From contig CM070567.1 of assembly GCA_036346405.1 (NCBI GenBank), positions 42,451,470 to 42,515,469 of the forward strand: DNA of 64,000 nucleotides, in the 5' to 3' direction. Positions 1 to 9,851 of the stretch are shown here, piece by piece (positions within the stretch are counted from its first letter, which is position 1; each line of letters starts with the position of its first letter). Both the position numbers and the translations under genes were made by a program. The stretch comes from Phyllostachys edulis. Taxonomy: Eukaryota > Streptophyta > Magnoliopsida > Poales > Poaceae. Below the pieces are notes generated by a model, which saw only the letters and a program-made list of their open reading frames with translations, did no database searches and had not been told where the DNA came from.

Positions 1-900
1 CCTTGGCGTGATGCATCACAGTAGACTTCAAAGTCTTGGTGAATGTCTGGCAGGGTCAATACCGGTGCAGAAGTTAATTTCTTCTTCAATTCCTAGAAAC
101 TTTTCTCACAAGCCTCGGTCCATTCATACTTCTCTTTCCTTTTTAAGCAAATGGGTCATTGGTTTGGAGAGCTTTGAGAATCCTTCTATGAAGCGTCTGT
201 AGTATCTGGCTAAACCGAGAAAACTACGAACTTCATTCTTGATGTAGGTCAAGTTTCCAATCCATCACGGCTTCTACTTTGGCGGATCAATGCTATGCCT
301 CCTGCGGATACAATATGTCCGAGAAACTGATTTCTGAAGCCAAAATTCACATTCTTGTACTTGGCATAGAGCTCATGCTCTTTAAGCTTTTCGGGACCAA
401 TTGCGGTGTTCAACATGCTCTTTCTTGGTCTTGGAATAGATCAAGATGTCGATCTATGAACACGACTACAAACTTGTCGGTATTCCATAAATACCTTGTT
501 CATCGATTCATGAAATAAATTTGGCGCATTGGTCAAGCCAAACGACATATTGTGAACTCAAACAAGCCATCTTGGGTGGTAAAGGCCGCCTTGGGAATGT
601 CCTCATTCACGATCTTGGTAGTGGTATCTGACCGTAGGTCTATCTTGGAGAAAACTGAAGCTCCTGTCATCTGATCGAACAGGTCATGAATGCGGGGCAA
701 GGGATACTTGTTCTTTATGGTCACTTCATTGAGGGCTCTGTAATCCACACACAATCTGGCGGAACCATCTTTCTTCTTCACAAAGAGAACTGGCGAACCC
801 GGGGAGAAGAACTAGGTCTAATGAATCCTTTTTCTTGTAAATCTTCGGTTGTGTCTTCAACTCTTCAAGTTAAATCGTGCCATTACATGCGGTCTCTTGG
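1..900 (-). pseudogene. Reverse transcriptase / RNase H remnant (element A)
   Basis: RNA-dependent DNA polymerase of a Ty3/gypsy element, which copies the element RNA into cDNA. Bases 1-29 read YCDAS on the minus strand, the start of RNase H. The segment 533-781 encodes the RT fingers/palm block with KKKDGS, CVDYRALNEV, KYPLPRI and SKIDLRS. Around 441-480 the catalytic FIDD motif is recognisable (KFVVVFID), but one extra base at about 451 splits its two aspartates into different frames. The stretch after SKIDLRS is also scrambled. No intact polymerase can be made. Confidence 0.85.
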
Positions 901-1109
901 CAATTGGGGCTGTCCCCGGCTTCAAGTTGATCACGAACTCGATATCCTGTCGGGGCATGCCTAGCAATTCTTAAGGGAAGACTTGAGGTAAGCTTGGACT
1001 CTGACGTCGTCTCTAGAGACATCTCTCCAAGATGGTGGATTGTCCAACCAAAGGAGAGGAGCGATCCACACTAATCCTTATTGTGGTTTCGTGGTCTTTG
1101 GCAAGTACC

Positions 1110-1460
1110 ACTTTCTGTTGGCGTAATCTATTAGTCCATGATCTGCTGCCAACCAATCCATCCCTAGGATGATATCCAATGTTTGAGATTCTAGCACAAG
1201 AAGGAGGCTAGGAATCGAGTCTTCAAAGCAATCTCTACTCAGGGACTAATCGAGGTAGCATATAGGGGTCCCGGGTGAACTAAGTACCACGGGTTTCTTG
1301 AACTTATAGGTCGGTAACTTAAGCCTTTCAACAAACTTTCTTGAAACAAAAGAGTGCAAGCTCGTAATCAAACAAAATTTATGCGGTACTAAATTAACAG
1401 AGAACGTGCCCATTAGCACTCTGCGGCATCTTGTGCCTCCTCGTGATGACAGATTCACAT
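1110..1460 (-). pseudogene. Retropepsin remnant (element A)
   Basis: Aspartic protease region that would process the Gag-Pol polyprotein. The segment 1246-1458 contains MGTFSVN and SLHSFVSRKFVERL, the flanks of a gypsy protease active site, but the D-T/S-G-A core is lost to a small frameshift near 1375-1385. Downstream, about 1125-1185 reads LDIILGMDWL, the conserved motif that follows the protease in this group. Recognisable but dead. Confidence 0.7.
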
Positions 1461-1503
1461 GGCCACGGCTCTGCGTCGGGAGTAGACCTTGAAGCTTGAG
1501 ATG

Positions 1504-2792
1504 TCAGGTGGCTCTTGCACGAGCCGAGGTTAGATCCTGAATTGGAGCGGCTCTGGGTTGTTCTTTGGAGCGGGGTGGTGGCGATGAGGGCAATTGGTTA
1601 GCAAAGTGTCCTTTCTCTCCATAAGCGAAGCAATGGAGGTGAGTTTCTTGGGTTAAGCAGAAAGGAGTTGTCCAATGGGAAGGGAGCACGGAAAACATTC
1701 CCATTTCCTCTCATTTCCACCGAGGTGCTCGACACTTCGTGCCATCGCTATTCTCCTTTAAAATGGAGGGTGTCGATGTTGATTATCTTTACCAACTTTG
1801 CTTGTGACGAGTCTCACAAATGACTTGAAGACTGGTTCTTTGTAGCTCAATTGCCTTGGTTAGTATGGGGCGCAGGAAACAATCCTTGGGGCAGTGGTCT
1901 TGTCCTTCACAAAGGAAGCACGTAACCTTACTCATCGGGCATTCACCTGGCTGATGATCCTTATCGCATTAGGGCGATCTGCACAAACATTTATGCGCTC
2001 GATGTCCTTTTTCCCCACAATGCGTGCATGCTACCAGGCTCATAGGACAATCTTCTAATTGATGGTGTTCCTCACAATAGGAACAGTAGGGAACCTGGCA
2101 CGTGTAGCAATAGTGTCCGTATTGCCCACATGTGAAGCATACTCTTCTTGCATCTTGTCGCAGTGGAGGGCATGATTGGGCGACATGTCCTGTCTTGCCA
2201 CATTCAAAGCAAACATTTGTCAGAGCTTCTGGGTTCGATGATAGAACTTTGGCAAGCACAGCTTGCTTTTTTCTGGGGTCCTTGATAAGTTCTTCGTTGT
2301 CAAGGTTGAGGTTGGTGACGATGACATTGTTTGCTGGTTCTTCAATATTCCGTTGGGGCAAATTGTTCATGTGGTGTCCTAAGTCGCACAATAGAAACAT
2401 CGATCTCTTGGCCTTGCTTCCTTTGGGGACATCTATTGGCGAAGTGCCCTTTTCTCCACAAATGAAGCGATGAAGGTTAGGCTTCTTTGGGTTGCTTGTC
2501 GCTTCTTTGCCTAGCGGACGAAGAATCTGAGACCATTTCCTTTGGAATCTGAGTTGGGGTTGGAGCTCTTGGTGGTTTTTCTTGACGGATTGGAAGATGA
2601 GTCGCCGAAAAAGCGGATCTTTGAGGCGATTGTCTTGTGGTCTATCGTGGTCATCTTTCTTTTGCAAGTGGCACCACTTTCTTGGGATCTTTGCTCTCTT
2701 TGGTGCCATCTAAAGCGAATGAAGAGGTTAAGAACTAGAGAGGATATATGAGGGTTTTGGCCCCTATAGCACCACAAAGAACTCCAAACCAA
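1504..2792 (-). pseudogene. gag remnant with four or more CCHC zinc knuckles (element A)
   Basis: Nucleocapsid-like part of Gag, binding the element RNA. The reading frame 1969-2709 (246 aa) ends in four consecutive knuckles of C-x2-C-x4-H-x4-C type or close to it: CFECGKTGHVAQSC, CFTCGQYGHYCYTC, CSYCEEHHQLEDC and CTHCGEKGHRAHKC. A degraded one (CFAYGEKGHFANQL) lies at about 1610-1650 in another frame. I do not find the usual capsid block with the WW-D-N-F motif that is intact in elements B and E, so this Gag may have lost its capsid or belong to a different architecture. Several frameshifts. Confidence 0.7.
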
Positions 2793-3032
2793 CGAGGAGA
2801 AACGATCAAATACAATACAAGGCCTAGAGTGGCTACAATATATTAAGGGGGTTAGGTGTTACATGACTCTGAACATAGCATATAGGCTATGCTAAGCCAC
2901 AACACAAGATACACATCGTCTACAAAGGGAGAAACAAAAGTGCTTGCAACCCAAAAGATCGCCTAGCAAGCACTACTAGCTATCCTAGCCTATCCCGACT
3001 ACTCCATCGAGGCAGGAGGCGAGGCGGCTCGA

Positions 3033-3873
3033 CTAAAGCTCGTGAACGAGAGTGACTCGAGTGATGCGCGGCGTGGTGAACGGAACGGCGGGGTCAGGTC
3101 CACGCCGACACCGAAGGTCGTCGAAGGGCGGCGATCGGGCGTCGCGCTCTTCTTGCGCCGTCGACTGGTCTGCGAGTCCTCTGTAGGAGGAGGAATCGAG
3201 CCGAGCTGAAGCTGAAGTAGCGGTCGCCAGGGCGGCTGTGAGACGTGCTACCTCTGCAAGGGCGGCGTCTCTCTCCATCTTGATGATGTCTCTATCCACA
3301 GCGATAGTGTCTCTCTCCCACAAGGCATCATGGTGGGCTTCATCGCTTCTGATCATGTTGGTGCGAAGGGTGTCGGAGTGAGCCTCGCTGTCGGTGAGAA
3401 GCATCCGAAGCTGTCTGATCTCGCTGGTGTGGGAGTGGATGTTGTGGATCATCGCCTGGGTCAGCTACACCTGTTGGGTCAGGCGGGGCTCGTTGTCGAT
3501 GGCGACGAAGGACTCAGAAGCTCTCTCCGTCGTGAGAGACATGAGAAGAAGCGATCTGGTGACTCTTGCGGAGGACCTCGTATTTGACACAAGCGGGTGA
3601 CGGCGACACGGCATCTGGATGGCGCCGAGCTGCTGCTGGCGGGGGTGCCTCGGCCGCAGAACACGTGGGTCGTGAACTTCATGGTCTGGCATAGAGGAAA
3701 ACCTCCATGTCCCAAGACTCGTGAGCCATGACCATCGTCTTCCGTCCTCTGAAGAGCGGAGGGCGGGGGAAGCTAAGAAACTGCATCAGCTCGCAAAGGA
3801 GTTCGACGAAACTGCCTTCATTAACTCCATGAGAGCTATGGTCCCATGGGCCTACAGCTGGAGGTGAAGCCAT
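3033..3873 (-). pseudogene. ORF0, extra coiled-coil ORF upstream of gag (element A)
   Basis: An additional ORF between the primer site and gag; function unknown. Three frames continue one another: 3679-3873 (starts MASPPAVGPWDHSS, ends EVFLYARP), 3465-3692 (DHEVHDPRVL, ends EPRLTQQV), and 3033-3452. The last is rich in heptad-like Leu/Ala and Arg/Glu/Asp (IRQLRMLLTDSEAH, AALAEVARLTAAL) and probably forms a coiled coil. It occupies the same place as the longer ORF0 of element B (40081-40894), which suggests a shared accessory protein, though I see no clear residue-level similarity. At least two frameshifts. Confidence 0.55.
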
Positions 3874-4059
3874 CTACAAATTTTGAAACAGGAGAAAAGA
3901 TTAGTAACACTTAAAGAGAATAGAGATAAGTATGGAACTAGGAATGATGAGTAGAAGCAATAAATACTCTATATTTTTGGCAAAACTTTTCTTAATTTTG
4001 AAAATAGGACGCAAGTCCTTAGGGCTCGACTAATCTAGCTAAGGCTCCTACAGTCGTAT

Positions 4060-4071
4060 GCTCTGATACCA
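4060..4071 (-). other. Primer binding site (element A)
   Basis: On the minus strand this reads TGGTATCAGAGC, complementary to the 3' end of initiator methionine tRNA, the usual primer of plant LTR elements. It lies 4 nt inside the LTR end at 4076 and fixes element orientation. Confidence 0.9.
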
Positions 4072-4075
4072 GCTC

Positions 4076-7000
4076 TGTCGGACCCGGATTCCAAGAATCC
4101 AAATCCTCTGTGAAATCAACATGCTATTCCCTGGATCGAGAGCTAGCACTTCACGGTACACATTCTTGTCAATCATTCATACAAGCGTGAACTGAAATAT
4201 TAAATATTACAACCAATGAGTGATATAGACCACGTCGGGTCGAAGTTTTACAAAAGGGCGAACATGCCAAATTGATTACATCACATAAAAGCAACGTAAA
4301 CTACAAATGAAGCAAAATGTGAGGCGGGGCTCATCTCACACAGAACAAGCGATCGGGGTGACACATGTCTGACAGATATTAACCAAGAGTTGGATAATAT
4401 CGGTTATGCGAGTACCAACGAGTCTACTTAGACCGGCGAGACCTAAACTACGAACTACACTACTCCTCATCGTAGCCATGTCCATCATCTCTGGGCCGTC
4501 ATAGAAGGCGTAATCTCCGTCGTCTTCATTATCTCAAGGGTTGGGGAGAAGCGAGAATGAGCACTACTACTGTGCTTTCATGAGCCAACACACAATGCAA
4601 TTATATACATGCAAGGTTTAACAAGGATGGCTCGGGTTCTTTTATTTGAAAGCAATTTTTCAAATATCATAATCACAAAGTCCTATCACTTAGCATTTTT
4701 TAACAAATTGCATTTTGATAAAAAGAGCATGTGCAATAATTATTTTAGTAGAGGTTCCATCCGTGAAACCCTACCAATGCATCCTTTTAATTGGGCCGCC
4801 TCCAATGACCACACCCATGAGCTCGGCGACTCGGGCAAAAATCAAAAACAGGGCTAGGTGAGCCCTTCCACCATTTTCCATACCACCCATAAAGTTTTTG
4901 AAATAGAACTAACTCAAGTTATGATTCCCATGTCCGCCTTTGACCAGAACGCACTACTGCTTAAACAGATTTTAGACTCTGCAGAGGTTTGTACACTTTA
5001 CCCACAAGAGATAGTCATACAGTTACCCCACATGATTAGTAGTCATGTAGTTGGGCGACAAATCACGATAACTTTTCTAATTACCTCGCCCTTAGTCATC
5101 TCACCCATATGGGGTTGCGCCCATACGTTCATGTGGGATGTTACCCCACGCCAAGTAGTTAGTTTACCCCGGTGACGAGCAACTTCACCCTTGCCTCGGT
5201 GCCCCTTTCAAGCCTTATTTACATAGCTTGCATGATACATTTTTCCACCGTGTGAGACACATTGAGGTTTAATAATTGTACTAGGCCAAGTTGCACTTTG
5301 CGCACTTGTGGTTGCACATGTTTAACACGGAGGTCGTGACAAGATTAAGTCCTTAGGGTTATCTGGGCGGTTCATTCCACAAGCCAACCAACCATGTGCT
5401 CCCGAGCACCCACCGCCTCACCATCCGCCCAGATAGAACTAGCAATTGGGGTTTTGGGGAGTAAAACCAATTTATTTTCACAACCTTTAGCCAATGGACC
5501 ACTAATGACTACCCAAAACATTTTATGTTTGAGGAAATGATGATTGGGGTATTTAATACCACAGTACTTAAGCAAGACTAGCATGTAAACTAAGTACAAC
5601 CTATAACTAGTATTACCATATAGTTACTAGGGTGACAAGGATTAACGGATTCAAGTTATCAAGGATGGCATATTAATTTAATTAATCAACAAGTGGGTAT
5701 TTAACTACCTTAAGCTTTAACATACATTTGATAAAGAAATAAAGCATGCAATTTTGCTAATTTAAATTAATATAATTTGCATAAAATGTAGGATCAATAT
5801 GGTCAAAGTATTGACTCGCCTTGGTTAAAGGCTAGGGATCTTGATAATCTTGGTCTTGATCAACTCGAGGGTCGCTCGGCGTCTTCAAATCCTAATCGCA
5901 CGAGAATACCGGAAAAAGACACAACGGCAAAGAGAGCAAATAAATAAATAAGGAACAATAAATAAACTCCAAATTAATCAAGTCCTATGCCATTAGCAAG
6001 ATCTTGATTTAACAAATTTTTAGAAATTTATTTCATAATTTTTGGAGTTAAAACGGAGGAGATATGAATTTTTGAATACTAAAGGAATTAGAAAAAGAGG
6101 GGAATAAACTGTGGTCCACTAAGACAAAGGTATGGGCCAGTTTATCTTGACTGGACCAGGCCGGTCCACGGAATAGTGGAGCACGGGCCCACATGGCGAC
6201 CAAGGAAGGAGTGGTTCAACTAAATGACATGTGGGGCCAACCAAACCCAAATCAATCCCATTTAATCCCCAATTGGATTCTTCCCCAAATTGGCTCACCG
6301 CTTGAGGAAAAAGCAGGAGGCACACTGCAGGCTTGGGCGGCGGCCCAGCCGTGGGCATGCGGGTGGCGGCGGGTGGCGGCGTGAGGTCGCCGAGGGCCCG
6401 GCCATGGGAGGTGGCGCGGCCGAGCGGAGGCGGCCAGGCAAGCAGCAAGCCTGCTGGCGGCTCGGTGGCCGGGCTTGCGTGTGTGCAGAGTGTGGCCGTG
6501 GCGTGTGGGGTCGCCAGAAGTGTGCCACAGGGGCGGCGGCTCGGGAGAGGCGGGCCTTGGCAGCAAGGCAGTGTGGCGGCTCCTCGGGCGGCGGCCAGCC
6601 AGCGATGGAAGCGGTCTGTGGCCGAGGTGCCATCTTGCCGTGTGTGTGAGTCTTGAGGGCGGTCGGGTGGTCAGGCGGCTCGGGGATGGCCGGGCGGCCC
6701 GCGGCAGCGGTTGTGGGTTGAGGAGGAGGAGGCACTGGCGGCACTTCCGGCGACGGAGAAGACGGCGAGAGAGAGGATGGAATCCCGCATCACGGCACTC
6801 CGTGACGCCGGATCGGCCGGCGGCTTCTGGGAGCGGCGACGAGGCGAGGAGAGGGCCATGAAGAACGGAGCTCTGCTCGCTCTGTGGGACTTACTGAGGA
6901 GCTCGGCGTGGGAGGTCAAGTAGGGAGGAGGGCTTTATAGGCGCCACCCTTGGGGAGGAAGAGGCCGAGAAGGGGTCCGGTCCTTGGCCTGCTGCGTCTT

Positions 7001-7262
7001 GAGGCGCATGGCGGCGTCTCTGTGGCGTCTTGACAAAACGCGGACGACGACAGCGGGAGACTTCGGCTTTGGAGCTCTGGCGTGCGTCTTCTTCAAAGCG
7101 GAAAGCGGCGACCACTGCAATGACGCCGAGCTGCGCGAAGAGGACGGGTTGGTCTTGGCGACAAGACAGTGGCGAGGACAGGCGGCGCGTGCAACAGAAG
7201 GGGAGGAGAGAAAGACAGGGGGGGCCGGGCCTGGGAGGTGAGTCTCCAAAACGATCGTTACA
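4076..7262 (-). repeat. LTR of element A (5' LTR, 3.2 kb)
   Basis: Plus-strand left edge TGTCGGACCC at 4076 (minus-strand end ...CCGACA next to the PBS). The right edge is set at ...CGTTACA, 7262, so the LTR begins TGTAACG on the minus strand. The extent is supported by modules shared with the other LTRs here: a GCAGAG...TACACTTTACCC block at 4981-5003, a CCTTGTCACCCTAG block (minus) near 5620-5640, a GC-rich leader at 6290-7250 and a TATA box at 6931-6940. The second LTR is outside the window, so the TSD cannot be tested and the right edge is an inference. Confidence 0.6.
6931..6940 (-). promoter_or_regulatory. TATA box of LTR A
   Basis: Minus strand CTATAAAG about 325 nt inside the LTR start, followed by a pyrimidine-rich stretch, as expected for a U3/R boundary. 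Confidence 0.5.
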
Positions 7263-8591
7263 CGCTCCTTGGCTCGATCAGCTTCAGAAGAGAAGTTGAA
7301 GCTATAAAGCTGGAGCTCCCGTATCTAGCTTCTAGCAAATGTTTGTAATCTGACCGGGCGTATTGCCACAAGTCATGATTCGAGTTGTACTGTACCATAC
7401 TGGTCCCAGTAATTATTTACGGACTTGATGGTAATCCACGTAATTTTTAGCAAAGTATTAAGGCCAATGATTATTAGTTATTACATCCAATCCAAAATAG
7501 ATGTCATGTCAGAAAAATAGTTTTCGTTTGCAAATACTTGTCATTTTGTTTTTTTTTCTCTAGGCAAGAATATATAGTCAATCTTTCTAACTTTTACTAC
7601 TACTACTGAGTAAGATATTCAAATTGTTGTTTTCCATATGGACAATAATAAGTATTTTTCCATGATGATTCTACTAAGTTTACCAACAAATTGGTTAGAA
7701 ATTAGCAGAGGTCACAATTGTATCCTACGGTATACATTTTCGAAGCAGACATGGTAAACATACCCACATTATCTTCGCACGCCCACCTTTTCCCTCGAGT
7801 CGAGTGCAATCTTTTGTGTCCATCCTCTCCCACGACCACCACCGTACTAATTTTATAGGGCGAATCTAGATTCCAAAGGACAAGCTGGTGTGGATCTAAA
7901 GAAAAATGAATTAGTTAGTGATGATTCAACTGTCCTTGCTCCCAGCAGGTTTCTTCCACCATGGTTGCCGAACTTTTGCTGCCTACTACAAAATGTTCGA
8001 TGAAATGCTCAAGAGAGGGGAAAGCAGCAACAAGAATGCCATGTCGATGTAAATTTCTTGTAGTACAAAGGGCGACACATCATTTTAACTATTAGCCGAT
8101 GTGTGATAGCATTTTCAGCAATAGAGGTTTAACACATGGCATTTTTAGGTTTATTCCAATGCTCTCCGATCAAGGAGTCTCAAGCGATTGGGATGAGGCC
8201 GTGACTGGGCTATCGACGTTGGCGGCTGCCTATCACTCACCTGACATTAATTTCTCTGGAGCCTAGCATCCGATTTCAGTCGCCTGGGTCAGGCCGAGGC
8301 CTTCAATGAGGGCACAATGACAACTCCCGGCCTCCGACTAAGCAATAATTAACAGAAACTTTTCAGAAAATAATAATAATAATAACAACTGTTAGGTAAA
8401 TACACTTTCGTGATTATTTTAATTTCTAAAACAGTGATTAGAACAAAACCAATATATATCAACTCCAACAATAACTTCACTCACAAAGCCTCCCTGCATT
8501 GGGTCAGGCTAGGTAAATCTGAGCCATGTTTTCAAGCAAGCAGATACATTACCCTCACCTGCCCAGCATTTCCCTTTTCCTCAGCTGCATC
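7263..8591. other. Intergenic, no gene seen
   Basis: AT-rich with short microsatellites (AAT/AAC repeats near 8369-8387). No ORF with recognisable content. A segment at about 7860-7950 resembles 9578-9680 in the NBS-LRR leader (shared AATCT-GATT and GGACAAG, later TCCTTGCT and CCCAGCAGG), so it may be an old duplication. Confidence 0.5.
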
Positions 8592-9514
8592 TAGGGCTGG
8601 AAACGAGCCCTAGACACATTACCCTCAAACTTGGATGAAATAGCGTCTCGGCTTGGCTCGTTTTAGGAATGCGCCAAAAGCTCAGCTTGGCTCTGCTCGA
8701 AAACAAGCTCGACCTGGCTCGTGAGCCCTACCGTCAGCTGGGGTGGAGGGGGTCACGGGGAGAGCGCGGCCATGGCGTCATCATCCTCGCTGGTGAAGCG
8801 GCGGAAGAAGTCGAGGGAGAGCACGGCCGCGACATAATCGTCCTCCTCGGGTGCGCTGCTCCTGTGCCGGCGGTGGATGGGGCAACAGAGGGGGTGATTA
8901 GGAAGGACGGGGAGCGGAGCACGGTCGAGGTGGTAGGCGTTAGGGTAGGGATGGGCCCGTGGCGCTGGAGGCGGCAGCGGCGGTCGACGACTTGAGCTGC
9001 GCATCTGGGAGGAGGAGCGGGTCGCTGGAGTGCAAGGCCTGGAGGCGGTCGCGGAGGCGGGGGAGATTGGGGAAGAAGCCGAGCTCGATGGCGGCGACAT
9101 ATGTTTCGTCGAGCACCTCTGGGCGGCGGCGCTTGGAGGAGGAAGAGGAGGTGGTGGCGAGGGCGGAGGCGGAAGAGGGGGTAGGGGATGCGGGGCGAGA
9201 GGTGGAGGGCGCGGGGGCGGCGAGAGGTGGCGAGGGGAGTGGCCGTGGGAGCATCGGGGATTGGGGATCGGAAAGGGGAAGAAGACGTGTTGTATTTTGC
9301 ATTCGGCATTAGGGATCGGTGAGGGGAAGAAGATGAGGGGATCGCCGAATCGGGGATGGGGCATCATCGGGGAAGCGAGGCGGGTCTTGGGGATTGGGAG
9401 GAACGAGCCGAACGAGCGGCTCGAAAATCTTGCGAGCCAAAAGTTAGGCTTAGTTTGGCTCGGCTCGAAATTTTATGAGCCGGCTCGGGCTTAGTCTGAG
9501 ACGAGCTGGCCCTA
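8592..9514. mobile_element. Non-autonomous hAT-type element with captured gene DNA
   Basis: The ends read TAGGGCTGG on the left and TAGGGCCAG on the right strand-reversed. Both ends are followed by GAGCC/GGCTCG-rich subterminal repeats (8590-8730 and 9405-9500), typical of plant hAT elements. Flanking octamers GCTGCATC (8584-8591) and GCTGTATT (9515-9522) match at 6 of 8 positions, fitting a decayed 8 bp target-site duplication. There is no transposase. The 570 bp GC-rich centre is captured gene sequence (see next entry). An alternative would be two unrelated GAGC-rich repeats, which I find less likely. Confidence 0.6.
8762..9137 (-). pseudogene. Captured fragment of an ESS2/DGCR14-like splicing-factor gene
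   Basis: Three minus-strand frames together resemble the conserved core of ESS2/DGCR14, a nuclear spliceosome C-complex-associated protein. Frame 1 (to about 8985) has RRRPEVLDETYVAAIE then FFPNLPRLRDRLQAL and LLLPDAQLK. Frame 2 has VVDRRCRLQRHGPIPTL and TVLRSPSFLITPSVAPST. Frame 3 has LDFFRRFTSEDDDA, the family's serine-aspartate block. The order matches the gene; the frame jumps show at least two small deletions. It lies wholly inside the hAT-type element, so it is a transduplicate rather than a working copy. Assignment is from remembered family motifs. Confidence 0.55.
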
Positions 9515-9851
9515 GCTGTATTTGTTGTAGTTTTTGTAAGTCCATCGTCTCCACCACTGTAATTTTAGTTCATCGATTGAATCTTGATTACAGAGGACAA
9601 GGCCCCGCGAATCTAGAGGAGTATGGATTAATTAGTAACCCCAATGTACTGTACTCTCCTTGCTGCTCCCAGCAGGACTATTTTAGACGTGCGTGGAGCT
9701 AGAGGGGGAAAAAATGAAGTAATTAGCTTGGAGCTCTGGACCAAAAAGACAAGAAGTTCCTGAAAGCATTAGGCGCGTGCTACTCTGAGAGTCTCTGAGT
9801 GCATCACAGAAGCGGAGACCCAGAGAGAGAAAAACTGAGCGAAGAGAGGAG
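9515..9851 (+). promoter_or_regulatory. Upstream region and leader of the NBS-LRR gene
   Basis: 337 bp between the hAT-type element and the ATG. No convincing TATA box. The last 70 bp is purine-rich (CAGAGAGAGAAAAACTGAGCG) and looks like a 5' leader. The transposon therefore sits within the promoter-proximal region. Confidence 0.35.

Larger units (their letters stand above)
1..4071 (-). mobile_element. Ty3/gypsy element A, internal region (cut by window start)
   Basis: Minus-strand LTR retrotransposon read in the order LTR (4076-7262), primer binding site, ORF0, gag, protease, RT, start of RNase H. The window begins inside RNase H, so the integrase and the 3' LTR lie outside. The coding region is broken in many places: the RT, protease and gag pieces lie in different frames, and the catalytic RT motif carries an extra base. 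The Tekay/Del-like assignment rests on the LTR length and shared LTR modules with the other elements here (inference). The element is certainly non-functional as read. Confidence 0.85.

Noticed and set aside
4609..5175. Two plus-strand ORFs (82 and 105 codons)
   Set aside because: They lie in the R/U5 part of LTR A on the opposite strand and match nothing recognisable.
4076..5341. A shorter LTR A ending at ...GTCGTGACA (5341)
   Set aside because: Modules shared with the other LTRs (CCTTGTCACCCTAG block, GC-type donor, GC-rich leader, TATA) continue beyond 5341, so the edge at 7262 fits better.
6119..7299. Many overlapping ORFs on both strands in the GC-rich stretch
   Set aside because: Low-complexity Pro/Arg/Gly/Ala products in all frames; explained as the U3/R leader of LTR A.
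8669..9494. Plus-strand ORFs of 108-154 codons
   Set aside because: Gly/Arg-rich antisense shadow of the captured minus-strand gene fragment.
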